Below, piece after piece: positions 10,088 to 23,800 of a stretch of 60,906 bases of DNA. The notes beneath the pieces are model-generated. The model had not been told where the DNA came from, ran no database searches, and worked only from the letters and a program-made list of their open reading frames with translations. The stretch comes from Candidatus Magnetaquicoccus inordinatus. Lineage in GTDB: Bacteria > Pseudomonadota > Magnetococcia > Magnetococcales > Magnetaquicoccaceae. Where the stretch lies: contig NZ_RXIU01000001.1 in assembly GCF_004217665.1 (NCBI RefSeq), positions 1 to 60,906 of the forward strand, written 5' to 3'. How positions within the stretch are numbered: the stretch's first letter is position 1; the number at the start of each line of letters is the position of its first letter. The position numbers were made by a program, and so were the translations under genes.

Positions 10088-10978
10088 TCACCCCTCTTTC
10101 AGAATATGCAGCAGATAGTCACCATAGCCGCTTTTGCGCAGAGGTTGCGCCAAATGGGTCAGTTGGTCGGCAGTGATAAAGCCCATGCGGTAGGCAATCT
10201 CTTCCGGGCAAGAAATTTTCAAACCTTGGCGCTCTTCCATGGCTTTGACAAAGCTGGTGGCATCGGCGAGAGATCCGGGGGTGCCGGTATCGAGCCAGGC
10301 GATGCCGCGACCCATCCGTTCGACACGCAAGGTGCCACGTGCAAGATAAGTTTTATTAACGTCAGTAATTTCCAATTCGCCACGGGGAGAGGGTTTGATG
10401 GTTTCGGCGATAGAGACCACATCGTTATCGTAAAAATAGAGGCCGGTCACAGCATAATGGGATTTAGGCTGGCTCGGTTTTTCCTCGATGCCCAGGGCGT
10501 TGCCATCCTTGTCAAAGTGGACCACCCCATAACGCTCCGGGTCGCGGACATAATAACCAAAAACAGTCGCCCCTTGCGTCTGTTGCGCAGAGTTTTGCAG
10601 AAGACTGATCAAACCTTTACCGTAAAAAATATTATCTCCCAGAATCAAGCAAACCGGATCTGCGCCGATAAAGGACTTACCGAGGAGGAATGCTTGCGCC
10701 AAACCATCGGGACGCTCCTGAATGACATACTCCAGGGAGAGTCCCCATTGCTGGCCGTTGCCGAGCAGCGCTTTATAGGCGGCTTGATCTTGTGGAGTGG
10801 TAATGATCAAGATTTCCCGGATGCCAGCCATCATCAGGATGGAGAGCGGGTAATAGATCATGGGTTTGTCGTACACCGGCAAAAGTTGCTTACTGACGGC
10901 TATCGTCAGAGGGTGAAGGCGTGTACCAGATCCGCCGGCGAGAATGATACCTTTGAAGGGCGTAGAGGGCATATTCAT
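10088..10978 (-). CDS. rmlA: Glucose-1-phosphate thymidylyltransferase
   Basis: First step of dTDP-rhamnose synthesis: dTTP + glucose-1-phosphate to dTDP-glucose. The product (296 aa, the normal RmlA length) has the nucleotidyltransferase motif [14 protein letters not shown] near residue 9, then [11 protein letters not shown], the metal-binding GDNIFYG, EEKP and [11 protein letters not shown]. The start at 10978 ([10 protein letters not shown]) is preferred because the 74 extra residues of the open frame upstream have no family resemblance; an alternative ATG is two codons downstream. It is the first gene of the minus-strand operon, so its promoter should lie in the 826-bp divergent spacer. 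Confidence 0.95.
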   Translation of the reverse strand: MNMPSTPFKGIILAGGSGTRLHPLTIAVSKQLLPVYDKPMIYYPLSILMMAGIREILIITTPQDQAAYKALLGNGQQWGLSLEYVIQERPDGLAQAFLLGKSFIGADPVCLILGDNIFYGKGLISLLQNSAQQTQGATVFGYYVRDPERYGVVHFDKDGNALGIEEKPSQPKSHYAVTGLYFYDNDVVSIAETIKPSPRGELEITDVNKTYLARGTLRVERMGRGIAWLDTGTPGSLADATSFVKAMEERQGLKISCPEEIAYRMGFITADQLTHLAQPLRKSGYGDYLLHILKEG

Positions 10979-11804
10979 GTTTCCAGAGAGGCCAATCCAG
11001 GGAATTGGGCAATAGAGACAGGAAAGCACACTTTTATCCCATCTCCTGCCTAAATCCCAGGGAGAATAACGGTACGCATCCGCTTTGTACAGCAAAATTT
11101 GCCAAGCTTGTGCACTCCCTTGGCAGTGTGGCAGGGGTGGCAGAGGCAGGAGTTTGACTGGAGCAATGTGGGATTGCAAGAGGGTTTGCATATCCGGCAC
11201 TGTTTTTGCTCACAGGGTGTAGGGCAAGGAGTTTGTGCAGCAGTTTCCCGTTTGTTGGAGAAGGGTGACAAAGGCTGGATTTGTCTTCTCCAATATGGGA
11301 TTTGCCAGAGGGCGAGGGTAAGTTTCCGCTTGACAATGATGGGAAAAACATGGCACATTTAGGCTATTGTGAAAATTGGATTCAGGCAAAGACAAACCAA
11401 TTTTGGCCGCGTTTTACGCCGAGGCATCTGAGGGGTTCCTGCTCCTGTGCTGTTCCTTGCTGACTTTTGTTTGAGTTATATAGCTTCTGAAGTTGATTTT
11501 TAGCAGGGTTGGTTCGGCTTGTGGTGGCTGCCGGAAAATGTCCAGGAAAAAAATTCCAGCCATTATGGTCGAATTTGCTAAAGGAATGGTCGGATTTTGC
11601 CGACGATTCATGACGAGGGGTTGAAGAGGCGCCCGGATCGTGCCTGAGATCAGGCAGGATCTATAGAGGTTGTGCGCGCCTGCTTTACAGTTAAGTGAAA
11701 TGATCGATTTTCCTGAGCGATATCGCCGGGTCATAAGTTAAGACAGTGTATCCAACAATCGGGTCTCTGAACTTTCGGGCAACGTAGAGAAGAGGATTTC
11801 AATA
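10979..11804. other. 826-bp divergent intergenic region between rmlA and the giant repeat gene
   Basis: No convincing gene: short open frames here have no ribosome-binding site and no recognisable product. It must hold the promoters for the rml operon (leftward) and the giant gene (rightward). I could not identify a confident -35/-10 pair. It contains a perfect 7-bp-arm inverted repeat at 11641-11656. A good Shine-Dalgarno (AGAGGA, 11791-11796) stands 8 nt before the giant gene's ATG. Confidence 0.6.
11641..11656. promoter_or_regulatory. Inverted repeat TGCCTGA-GA-TCAGGCA, candidate operator
   Basis: Perfect 7-bp arms separated by 2 bp, 148 bp upstream of the giant gene start, in otherwise unstructured spacer DNA. 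The size fits a dimeric repressor or activator site. No regulator gene lies next to it, so the binding protein is unknown. Confidence 0.35.
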
Positions 11805-14800
11805 ATGGCAACGTATACAGGTTCATCCAGCGATCTCACCAGTGTAACTGACCTGCAGGCTAGCAACACTCCCTCTACGAACCAGGCGGATTTTTTTGGT
11901 GTTTCAGGGGCCTTGGCGACCACTGTGATCGATGGACTGCAGGCAGCAGCACTCTCCACCGCCACAGCGACACAGCTCAATTATCTCTCCTCGACGCAGG
12001 TGACCTCGCTGGCCGATACCCAACTGGATGGTCTCACCTCCACGCAATTGAGTGGCCTGGCCAACACCCAGTTGGATGGTTTGAGTTCGCTGCAACTGAC
12101 CGGGTTGGCGACCACGCAACTGGATGGCATGATCTCCACGCGCATCGCGTCCCTGGCCGATACCCAGTTGGACGGTCTGCTCTCCGATCAGTTTTCTTCG
12201 CTTGCCGCCACCCAATTCAATGGCCTCTACTCTCTGCAACTGACGGCGCTGGCCAATACCCAGTTGGATGGAATGACCTTTGATCAACTGAGCTCCCTGG
12301 CAGGTTCACAGCTTGATGGTTTGGGTTCGTTGCAACTGCAGGCTCTGGCAGATACGCAGTTGGATGGCTTTACATCCGTGCAACTGAAGACGCTGGCCAA
12401 TACCCAGTTGGATGGTCTGAGTTCGGTGCAGTTGTCGACGTTTGCCGATTCGCAGTGGGATGGAATGACCTCTGTGCAGTTGCCGGGTCTGGCGGATACG
12501 CAACTGAATGGAGTCAATTCCATGCAGTTTTCCGCGTTGGTCAACACCCAATTGGATGGCTTGCGTTCTCTGCAAATTCAGGCGTTGGCAGATACACAGT
12601 TGGCAGGCTTTGCCTCGTTGCAACTCAAGTCGTTGGCTACTACCCAGTTTGATGGTTTGAACTCCACCTTTCTTGCGGCGATTGCCGTGACCCAGTTGCC
12701 GGGTATCACCTCAGTCCAATTCAGCTCTCTGGCGGATACCCAGCTCAATGGGTTGACCTCCGCGTCCATCGGCATCATGGCCAGAACACAGTTGGATGGC
12801 CTCACCTCCGGACAGTTGGCAGCACTGGCAAATACCCAATTGGATGGTTTGACTTCTGATCAAATCACCTTCCTTGCCACTACGCAATGGGATGGTTTGC
12901 GCTCTTTGCAATTGGCCGCTTTTGCCGACAGCCAATTGGATGGCATGACCTCCGTGCAGTTCAAGAGCCTTGCTGACAGCCAATGGGATGGCATGACTTC
13001 GGTTAATCTGTCCTTGATGGAAAATACACAGTTGGATGGCTTGACCTCACTGCAGTTGTCGGGGCTAGCCGACAGCCAGTTGGATGGTCTGCTCTCCGAT
13101 CAGCTCTATTATTTGGCCAATACCCAGTTCAATGGTTTGGGTTCCTTGCAACTGTCACAGTTGGTGGATACGCAACTGGATGGTTTGCAGGGCGTGCAGC
13201 TTTTGAATTTGGCCGATACCCAGTTGAATGGTCTGACCTCGCTCGGTTTGGGTTCGATGGAGGATACGCAACTGGATAGTTTGGCCTCGTTGCAGTTGCA
13301 ATCCCTGGCCGATACCCAGTTGAATGGTGCCACCTCGGTGCAGTTGAGCACGTTGGCCAATTCGCAATTGAATGGTTTGACCTCTGGCCAGCTTTCCGCT
13401 TTGGCAGACAGTCAGTTGGATGGCTTGTCGGCGGATCATCTTAATTTTCTGGCCAATACCCAATATAATGGCTTGCAGTCGTTGCAGTTGACCGGTTTGG
13501 CCACGACGCAGTTCACCGGTTTGAGCTCGGTGCATTTGCAGGCATTGGCTGATACGCAGTTGAATGGCTTGTCGGCGACACAAATGGGCGTGTTGGCAAG
13601 CACACAGTTGGATGGCCTCTATTCGGCTCGTATCACTGCTCTGGCTGATACGCAGTTGGATGGCTTGACTTCAGATCAGTTTGCGAGCCTCGCCAATACC
13701 CAAATGGACGGGTTGTATTCGTTGCAACTGAACGCCTTGGCGGATACCCAACTGGATGGTTTGACCTCTGGTCAATTGACTGCCTATGCGGATACGCAGT
13801 TGAACGGTTTGCGCTCTCTGCAGTTGAGCGGTTTGGCTTCGACACAGCTTGACAGTATGCGTTCCTTGCAGTTTGCCGCTTTGGCCGATACGCAATTGAA
13901 TGGCTTGCTCAGTGACCAATTGACCAGTCTGGCATTGACGCAGTTTGATGGTTTGGGCTCGTTGCAGTTGAGCGGTTTGGCCGATACGCAACTGAATGGT
14001 CTGACGGCAGATCAGATGACCTCATTGGCCAATTCACAATTGGATGGTCTGGGTTCGCTGCAGTTGGCTGGTTTGGCTGATACGCAGTTGGATGGTTTTG
14101 TGTCGCTGCAATTAAAGGCGTTGGCCGATACCCAATTGAATGGTTTGACAGCGAGCAACTTTGGACTGTTTGCTGGTACACAACTGGATGGAATGCGTTC
14201 GCTGCAGTTGACCGGCCTGGCGGATACACAGTTGGATGGTCTGGGTACCGATCAATTCTTGAGCTTGGCCAATAGCCAACTGGACGGCTTGCAGAGTTTG
14301 CAATTGAGCGGTTTGGCCGATACGCAGTTGGATGGCTTGGCCTCTCTGCAGTTGAAAGGGTTGTCCGATACGCAATTGAATGGTCTGCGCTCCTTGCAGT
14401 TGAGCAGTCTGGATGGAACGCAACTGGCCGGTTTGACTTCAGGTCATTTGACCGCCTTGGCCGACAGCCAACTGAATGGCCTCTATTCTTCACAAGTCTC
14501 ATTGTTGGTCAATACCCAGTTGAATGGTTTGACCTCGCTGCAACTGACCGCTTTGGCGGATACCCAACTCGATGGTTTGACAACGGATCAACTAAAAGGC
14601 TTTGCAAATACCCAATTGGATGGTTTGGCCTCTCTGCAGTTATTGGGTTTGGCTGCTTCGCAGTTGGAGGGGTTGACCTCTGGGCAGTTGAGTGTGCTTG
14701 CCGATACCCAACTGAATGGTTTGGGTTCGTTGGGGTTGAAAGGTCTGCAAGATAGCCAGTTGAATGGCTTGCAGTCCTTGCAGTTGAATGCGTTGGCGGA

Positions 14801-17800
14801 TACGCAACTGGATGGTATGACCTCCGATCAACTGGCCGGTGTTGCTGGTACACAACTGGATGGTTTGAGTTCGATGCAGTTGAGCGCATTGGCGGATACC
14901 CAGTTGATTGGCTTGACCTCCACTCTGTTGAAGGGGTTGGCGGATACGCAACTGGATGGTTTGGGAAGTGTCAATCTGGGTACCCTGGATGACACCCAGT
15001 TGGATGGCCTGCGTTCTGGTCAGTTGTCAGGCTTGGCGGATACCCAACTGAACGGTTTGGATGATTCGCAGTTGGCAACATTGGCCAATACCCAATTGGA
15101 TGGCTTGATGTCGCTCTCTTTGCAGGGCTTGGCGGATACCCAGTTGGATGGTTTGCAGGCGGCGCAAGTGGGCGGTCTGGCCACCACGCAATGGGATGTT
15201 TTGGGCTCTGTCTCTCTGACCAATCTTGCCGATACCCAGTTGGACGGTCTGGTCTCGACACAACTGGCCTCTTTGGCTGATACGCAGTTGAATGGTTTGG
15301 CTTCGCTGCAATTGGATTCGTTGTCGGATGTGCAATTGAATGGTCTTACCTCTCTGCAGTTGCAGGGGTTGGCCGATACCCAACTCAACGGTATGAGTTC
15401 GGTACAGTTTGCCTCATTGGCGGCAACACAATTGAATGGATTGCTCTCTGTACAACTGACCGCTTTGGCGGATACCCAGTTGAATGGTTTGACCTCCACA
15501 CAGTTTGCTGGGCTGGCTGATACCCAATTGAACGGTTTGGCAAGCTTGAGCCTGCAGGGGTTGGCCGATACCCAACTGAATGGTCTGACCTCTACCCAGT
15601 TGGCTGATTTGGCCGATACTCAGTTGAATGGTCTGCAGTTATCACAATTGGCCGGCTTGGTGGCGACTCAATTGAGTGGCTTGAACTCCATGCAGTTGGG
15701 GTTGTTGGCGGATACCCAACTGAACGGCTTGACCTCCTCAGCATTGGCCAGTTTGTCCAATGTGCAGTTGAATGGTTTGGTCTCGCTGCAATTGGCATCT
15801 CTGGCCGATACCCAAATGAATGGTTTGACCAGTGGGCAAATGGGTGCATTGGCTGATAGCCAATTGGATGGTTTGTTGAGCCTGATGCTGGGCAATCTGG
15901 CGGATACCCAATTGAACGGTCTACTCTCCACGCAATTGACGGCGTTGGCGGATACCCAATTGAATGGTATGAGCGCAACACAGGTGGCGGCGCTGTCTGG
16001 AACGCAGTTGGATGGCTTGTCGTCGGTACAGTTGAACGGCTTGGCCGATACGCAGCTCAATGGTCTGACCTCAACTTTGTTGAAGACCCTGGCTGATACA
16101 CAATTGAACGGATTGGGCAGTGTGGGGCTTGGTTCGTTGGCCGATACGCAGTTGGACGGTTTGTTGTCTGACCAATTGACCGGTTTGGCGGATACGCAGT
16201 TGAATGGATTGACGCTGGCTGAGCTGGCATCGTTGTCCGGGACGCAGTTGAATGGATTGTATTCCATGCAGTTGCAGGGGCTGGCAGATACGCAGTTGAA
16301 TGGATTGAGCTCCAGCAGCTTGGCCTCACTGGCGGGAACGCAACTGGATGGCCTGAGTTCAGTAAATCTGACCAACTTGGCAGACACGCAGTTGAATGGT
16401 TTGACCAGTGGACAACTGAGCGGTTTGGCAGATACCCAATTGGATGGCTTAGGGTCATTGCAATTGACTGGTCTGGCGGCCACACAGTTGAACGGGTTGA
16501 GCTCATCGCAGTTGAATATGCTGGCCGATACGCAGTTGAATGGACTGAGCTCCGCACAGTTGGCCACCCTGTCTGGAACGCAGTTGGATGGTATGACCTC
16601 GGTAAATCTGACCAATCTGGCAGATACCCAATTGGATGGTTTGACCTCTGCTCTGCTCAAAGGTTTGGCGGATACGCAGTTGAATGGTTTGAGCTCGGTC
16701 AGTCTGACCAATCTGGCAGATACCCAATTGGATGGCATGTTGTCTACCCAGATTACTGGATTGGCCGACACGCAACTAAACGGTTTAAGCAATACGGAAT
16801 TGGCAGCTTTGGCGGCGACCCAGTTGAATGGTTTGAACTCCATGCAGTTGCAGGGATTGGCCGACACGCAGCTCAACGGTTTGACCTCCACACAACTTGC
16901 TTCGCTCTCTGGCACACAGTTGGATGGTTTGAATTCGTTGTCTCTGAGTTCGTTGGCCGATACACAGTTGGATGGTTTGAGCACTGTCCTGCTGCGTGAT
17001 TTGGCGGATACACAGTTGAATGGTTTGGGTTCGTTGCAATTGAGCGGCTTGGCGGCCACCCAGTTGAATGGCCTGCTTTCTGACCAATTGAGTGGTCTGG
17101 CGGATACACAACTGAATGGCTTGAACTCGTTGCATCTGGCCAGTTTGGCTGGTACCCAGTTGGACGGTATGAGCTCCGTGCAGTTGGCTGGTTTGTCCGA
17201 TACACAGTTGAATGGTTTGACCTCTGCGGTATTAAAAACGCTGGCGGATACGCAATTGAACGGTCTGGAATCATTGCGCCTGAATGGTCTGGCTGATACG
17301 CAGTTGAATGGCCTGACTTCGTCGCAAATGCTGGACTTGGCTGACACTCAGTTGAATGGTCTGCTCTCGACGCAACTGTTGGGTTTGGTTGGTACGCAGT
17401 TGGATGGAATGAGCTCCATGCAGTTGCAAGGTTTGGCCGATACCCAGATGCGCGGTATGGGTTCGCTGCAGTTGAAATCGCTGGCAACAACCCAGTTGGA
17501 TGGTCTGTATTCATTGGCGTTGCAGGTGTTGGCTGACAGCCAGTTGGATGCTCTGGCCACAGTGCAGTTGAAGAGCCTTGCTGATACGCAGTTGAATGGC
17601 TTGTTGTCGCTGCAGTTGAGTGGCTTGGCGGGCTCACAATTGGATGGTCTGACCTCGAGCCAGTTGACCGCCTTGGCCGATACACAGTTGAATGGCATGA
17701 CCTCCGATGTATTGGCTGGTTTGGCAGGTACACAGTTGGATGGTTTGACTTCATTGCAACTGCAGGCGTTAGCCGATACGCAGTTGAATGGTCTGTTGGC

Positions 17801-20800
17801 TTCCCGGTTGGCTACGCTGGCCAGTACGCAATGGGATGGCGTGCTTTCGTTACAGTTGCAAGCCTTGGCCGACACGCAGTTGGATGGCCTTGCTTCGGCT
17901 ACGTTGACCAACTTGGCCGACACCCAATTGAATGGATTGACCTCCGTACAGCTCTCTGGTTTGGCGGCGACCCAGTTGAATGGTTTGTCCTCACTGCAGT
18001 TGCAGGGGTTGGCGGATACGCAACTGAATGGATCTACCTCTGTTCAACTCACCTCTTTGGCCAATACCCAGTTGGATGGTTTGAATTCCCTGCAGTTGCA
18101 GGCGCTGGCCGATACCCAGTTGGACGGTTTGGCTTCCACACAGTTGAAGGTGTTGGCCGATACCCAGTTGGATGGTTTGACTTCGTTACAACTGCAGGGA
18201 TTGGCCGTTTCGCAACTGAATGGATTGCAGTCACTGCAATTGAGTGCTCTTGCCGACTCCCAATTGAATGGTCTGACCTCTGGCCAACTGACTGATTTGG
18301 CCAACACCCAATTGAATGGCTTGTATTCGTTGGCGCTTGCCTCCTTGGCAGACACCCAGTTGGATGGTCTGTTGGAGACGCAGGTTACCGCTTTGGCGGA
18401 TACGCAGTTGAATGGTTTGACCTCGGTGCAGGTGACCAGTCTGAATGATACCCAGTTGGATGGTTTAAGTTCTGTCCAATTGAGTGGTTTGGTTGATACC
18501 CAGTTGAATGGTCTGCTCTCTTCGCAACTGCAGGCGTTGGAAAATTCGCAGTTGAATGGGCTCACATCGCTTTCTCTTGGCTCTTTGGCCGATACACAGT
18601 TGAATTCGCTGTTGTCGACGCAACTGACCGAGTTGGCCGATACGCAGTTGAATGGTTTGACTTCACTGCAATTGACTGGGTTGGCCAACAGCCAGTTGGA
18701 TGCTTTCCTGTCGCAGCAATTGAAGGGGTTGGCCGATACGCAGTTGGATGGTTTGACCTCTGCGCAGATGAAGGCTCTTGTTGATACCCAGTTGGATGGT
18801 TTGCGTTCGGTGCAGTTGACTGGCTTGGCCGATACGCAGTTGAATGGCCTGACTTCCATGCAGTTGACAGCATTGGCAGATAGCCAGTTGGATGGTTTGG
18901 CCTCGCTGCAGTTGACCGGTTTGGCAGACAGCCAATTGAATGCTTTGATCTCCAGCCAGTTGACAGCTTTGGTGAGCAGCCAGTTGGATGGCTTGACCTC
19001 GCTGCAACTGAAGGCGCTGGCTGACACGCAATTGGATGGTTTGACCTCCGTACAACTGACTGGTTTGGCAGATACCCAGTTCAATGGTTTGAGTTCAGCC
19101 CATTTGAAGGGGTTGGCCGATACGCAGTTGAACGGTCTTACCTCAACGGCGTTGACCTCATTGGCCGATACGCAGTTGGATGCTGCCTTGTCGTTGCAGT
19201 TGCAAGCTTTGGCTGATACCCAACTGAACGGCTTGTTGTCGATGCAACTGAGTGGTCTTACTGACACGCAGTTGGATGGTGTGACTTCAACGCAATTGAC
19301 CGCTCTTGCGGATACCCAGTTGAATGGGTTGCGTTCCGGTTTGTTGAAGGCTCTGGCCGATACCCAGTTGGATGGTTTGGGCTCTTTGTCGTTGACTGGT
19401 TTGGCGGATACCCAGTTGAATGGGTTACGCTCTGTACAGTTGCAGAGTTTGGCTGATACGCAGCTCAACGGGTTTGTTTCCTTGCAATTGACCTCCATGG
19501 CCGACACGCAGTTGGATGGTTTGACATCTCTGCAATTGACCGCTTTGGCGGATACGCAGTTGAATGGTTTGACCTCTGGGCGGTTGCAGGGGTTGGCTGG
19601 AACGCAGTTGGATGGCCTGGTCTCGTTGCAATTGTCCGCTTTGGCCGACACGCAGTTGGATGGCGTGAGCTCGGCGCAATTGGCTGGTTTGGCAGATACG
19701 CAGCTTAATGGGCTCTATTCGCTGGCGTTGAGCGGGCTGGTTAGTTCGCAGTTGAAAGGTTTGACATCGTCGCAATTGACGGCATTGGCGGACACACAAT
19801 TGAATGGTCTGACTTCAGATCAGTTGTCTGCATTGGCTGCTACACAACTGAATGGTCTGACCTCCACGCAGTTGACGGCCCTTGCTGACAGCCAGTTGAA
19901 TGGTTTGAGCTCGGCGCAACTGGCCGGATTGACAGATACACAACTGAATGGTTTGCTCAGTTTGAGTCTGGTGGCATTGGCTGACTCACAGTTGAATGGT
20001 TTACCCTCGGTGCAGTTGGCAGCTCTTGCCGATAGCCAGTTGAATGCGTTGACTTCGCTGCAACTGCAAGGTTTGGCCAATTCTCAGTTGAACGGTCTGC
20101 AATCATTGCAATTGCAGGGGTTGGCCGACACGCAGTTGGATGGCATGACCTCTTCGCAACTGGCTGGTTTGTCGGCTACGCAGTTGAATGGTTTGTACTC
20201 ATTGCGTTTGAGCAACTTTGTGGACACCCAGTTGAACGGTTTGACCTCAACACAGGTCTCCACACTGGCTGACACGCAGTTGGATGCCTTGACTTCAGCG
20301 ATGTTGAGTGCGCTGGCGGTGACGCAGCTTGAAGGTTTGACCTCTGTTCAATTGACTGGTTTGGCGGATACCCAGTTGAATGGGTTGAGTTCTGTACAGT
20401 TGCAGAGCTTGGTTGGCACCCAGTTAAACGGTTTGACCTCTACGCAACTCAAGGCGATCGCGGATACCCAGTTGGATGGGTTGGCATCGGCGCAGTTGAC
20501 AACCTTGGCGGATACCCAGCTCAATGGTTTAACCTCGGTCAGCCTGGGGCAGTTGGATAATTCGCAGTTGGGTGGTTTGACCTCAGTTCAACTCTCTGGC
20601 TTGGCGGATACGCAGTTGGATGGTTTGGGCACAGGGCAGTTGCTCAGTTTGTCTGCGACACAGTTGGATGGTTTGACCTCCGTTCAATTGTCTGGTTTGG
20701 CCGATACGCAGTTGGATGCTTTGACCTCATCGCATATCGGGCAGCTCACGGCAGTGCAATTGAATGGTTTGACCTCTGTGGCGCTGGGTAATTTGGCCAA

Positions 20801-23800
20801 TACGCAGTTGCGTGGTATGAACTCTGCCTTGTTGAGTAGCCTGGCGGATACCCAGTTGAATGGTTTGGGTTCGTTGCAGTTTGCCTCTTTTGCCAGCACG
20901 ATGTTGGATGGTCTGGGTTCCTTGCAACTGAAGGGCTTGGCGGATACCCAGCTCAACGGCATGACTTCCATGCAGTTGAAGGGTTTGGCCTCAACGCAAC
21001 TGGATGGTTTGTCTTCGCTTTCGCTCAGTGCGTTGGCTGATACACAACTGGTTGGGTTGTTGTCGACGCAGTTGTCCACTTTGGCTGATACACAACTGGA
21101 CGGTTTGCAATCGCTCTCCTTGTCGCAATTGAGCACAGCACAGTTGAATGGTTTGCAATCGCTGCAGCTTAATGCGCTTACGGATACCCAATTGGATGGC
21201 TTGAGCTCTCTGCATGTGGCGAGCTTGGCCAATACCCAGTTGAATGGTCTGCTCTCGTTGCGTTTGGGCGGCTTGGCTGATACCCAATTGAACGGCATGA
21301 GCTATGGCCAGTTGTCGGTCTTGGCGGACAGCCAACTGAATGGTTTAGGTTCGTTGCAACTGAGCGGTTTGGCAAATACCCAGTTGACCGGTTTAAGTTC
21401 AGCACATTTGGCTGGTTTGGCCGATACCCAACTGAATGGTTTGGGCTCGCTGCAGTTGGATTCGCTGAGTTCAGCACAACTCAATGGCATGTCTTCATCG
21501 CAATTGTCGGGTTTGGCAGATAGCCAGTTGAATGGTCTCTCTTCCGACCTCTTGCTTGGCTTTGCCAATACCCAGTTGGATGGATTGGCCTCCTTGGCCT
21601 TGATGGGTTTGGCCGATACCCAGTTGCTTGGCATGACCTCCCTGCAATTGGTTGCTTTGGCCGACACGCAGTTGAATGGTTTGACCTCGACGCAGTTGAC
21701 AGCTTTGAAAGATTCGCAGTTGGCTGGTTTGGGTTCTCTGCAGTTGAATGCACTGGCTGATACCCAGTTGAATGGTATGACCTCGATGCAGTTGAAGGGG
21801 TTGGCCAATACCCAGTTGGATGGTCTGGTATCGCTGGTTCTTGGCAGCTTGGCCGATACCCAACTGGATAATGTGACCTCTGCCCAGTTGGCAGCTTTGG
21901 CTGATACCCAACTCAATGGTCTCACTTCCGTTCAATTGGCATCGTTGTCCAATGCACAACTGGATGGGTTTAATTCGCTACGTTTGCTTGGTTTTGCCGA
22001 TACACAGCTCAACGGCTTGGGCTCCCTGCAGTTGGCTGGTTTGGTGTCGACTCAATTGAGTGGCATCTACTCATTGCGTCTGCAGGCGTTGGCGGATACC
22101 CAGTTGAATGGGTTGGTCTCAACGCAGTTGCAGCGCTTGAGCAACACGCAGTTGGATGGTTTGACCTCGACGCAATTGACCTCGTTGGCGACTACGCAGT
22201 GGAAAGGTTTGAGCTCCGCCCAACTGTTGGGGTTGGCGGATACCCAGTTGAATGGTTTGACCTCGACACAACTGACCGCCATGGCTGGTACCCAGTTGAA
22301 TGGTTTGACCTCAGCGCGTCTGCTTGCTTTGGCTGATACGCAATTGAATGGTTTGAGCTCCTCTGCAGTGGTTGGATTGGCCTCTACACAACTGGATGGT
22401 TTGACCTCTCTCGCGTTGCAAGGGCTGGCAGATACACAATTAAATGGTTTAAGCAGTGCACAGGTGTCCACCTTGGCGGACACGCAGTGGAATGGCTTGC
22501 TGTCGATGCAGTTGACCGGGTTGGCGGCGACACAATTGGCTGGTTTGTCTTCAGCACGCTTGATGGTGTTGGCTGATACCCAACTGAATGGTCTGAGTTC
22601 GGGACAACTGAAAGTTCTCTCGACGGCATTGTTGGCTGGTTTGACTTCGGATCAATTGTCAGGATTGGCTGATACCCAATTGAACGGGTTGCAGTCAGCA
22701 CAGTTGCAGGCGCTCAAGAGCACCCAGTTGGATGGATTGGGTTCACTCTCGCTGAGTGGTTTGGCTGGTAGCCAGTTGGCTGGTTTGACTTCTGCGCAAT
22801 TGGCAGTTTTGGCCGATACACAACTGAATGGTTTGTCGAGCAGCTTGGCGGCTTCACTCTCTGCCGCACAATTGAATGGCTTGTCCTCGGCGCAGTTGAC
22901 TGGCCTGGTGGATACACAACTGAATGGCTTGGCGACCGAAGGGTTGCGTTCGTTGGCGGCTACCCAACTGAACGGTTTGTACTCCTTGGCATTGAACAGC
23001 TTGGCAGATACGCAATTGAATGGTTTGTTGTCTGCACAAGTGAACAGTTTGGCCGATACGCAACTGGATGGGCTGACTTCGGCGCAGTTGCAGGGGTTGG
23101 CAGGCAGCCAGTTGGATGGTTTGACTTCAGCGCATTTGCTGGCATTGGCGGATACCCAGCTTAATGGCTTGCGTTCCGGGCAGTTGTCTGGCTTGGTCAA
23201 TACCCAGCTCAATGGTCTGCAGTCGGTGCAGTTGACCAACTTGGCAGATAGCCAGTTGGATGGTTTGAGCTCGGCCCAGTTGGCAGCTTTGACGGATACC
23301 CAGTTGAATGGTTTGCAATCGCTGCAGCTTTCTGGATTGACAGCAGGGCAATTGGGTGGATTGAGTTCGGCTCTGCTCTCTGGTTTGGCGGATACGCAGT
23401 TGAATGGTATGAGCTCTACTCAACTGCAGAATCTGACGGTAGTGCAGTTGAATGGCCTCTCTTCGGTCAATCTGGGGTCGTTGGCCGATACCCAGTTGAA
23501 CGGTGTCACCTCGCAACAGTTGGCCAGTGTGGCGGATACGCAGTTGAATGGTTTGGCCAGTCTGCAGTTGACTGCATTGGCCGATAGCCAGTTGAACGGC
23601 TTGACCTCAGCACAGATGAGTGGCCTGGCCGATACCCAATTGAACGGTTTGAGTTCCGCGCAGTTGGCTGGTCTTTCCATGACCCAGTTGGATGGTGTGA
23701 CATCGACGCAACTGACTGGCTTGGCGGATACGCAACTGAATGGCCTGAGCTCGATGCAGATGCGTTCTTTGAGCTCTGCACAATTGGATGGTTTGCAATC

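Noticed and set aside
11684-11712. sigma70 promoter TTTACA with a downstream box for the giant gene
   Set aside because: At 17-bp spacing the -10 position reads attttc, too poor to support.
15668-19651. Long minus-strand open frames inside the giant gene (up to about 559 codons, rich in NWVSAK-like repeats), plus many others between 11904 and 30544
   Set aside because: They are antisense readings of the 48-bp repeat, which has no stop in those frames. Their repeats simply mirror the sense repeat and no ribosome-binding sites or unique domains exist.
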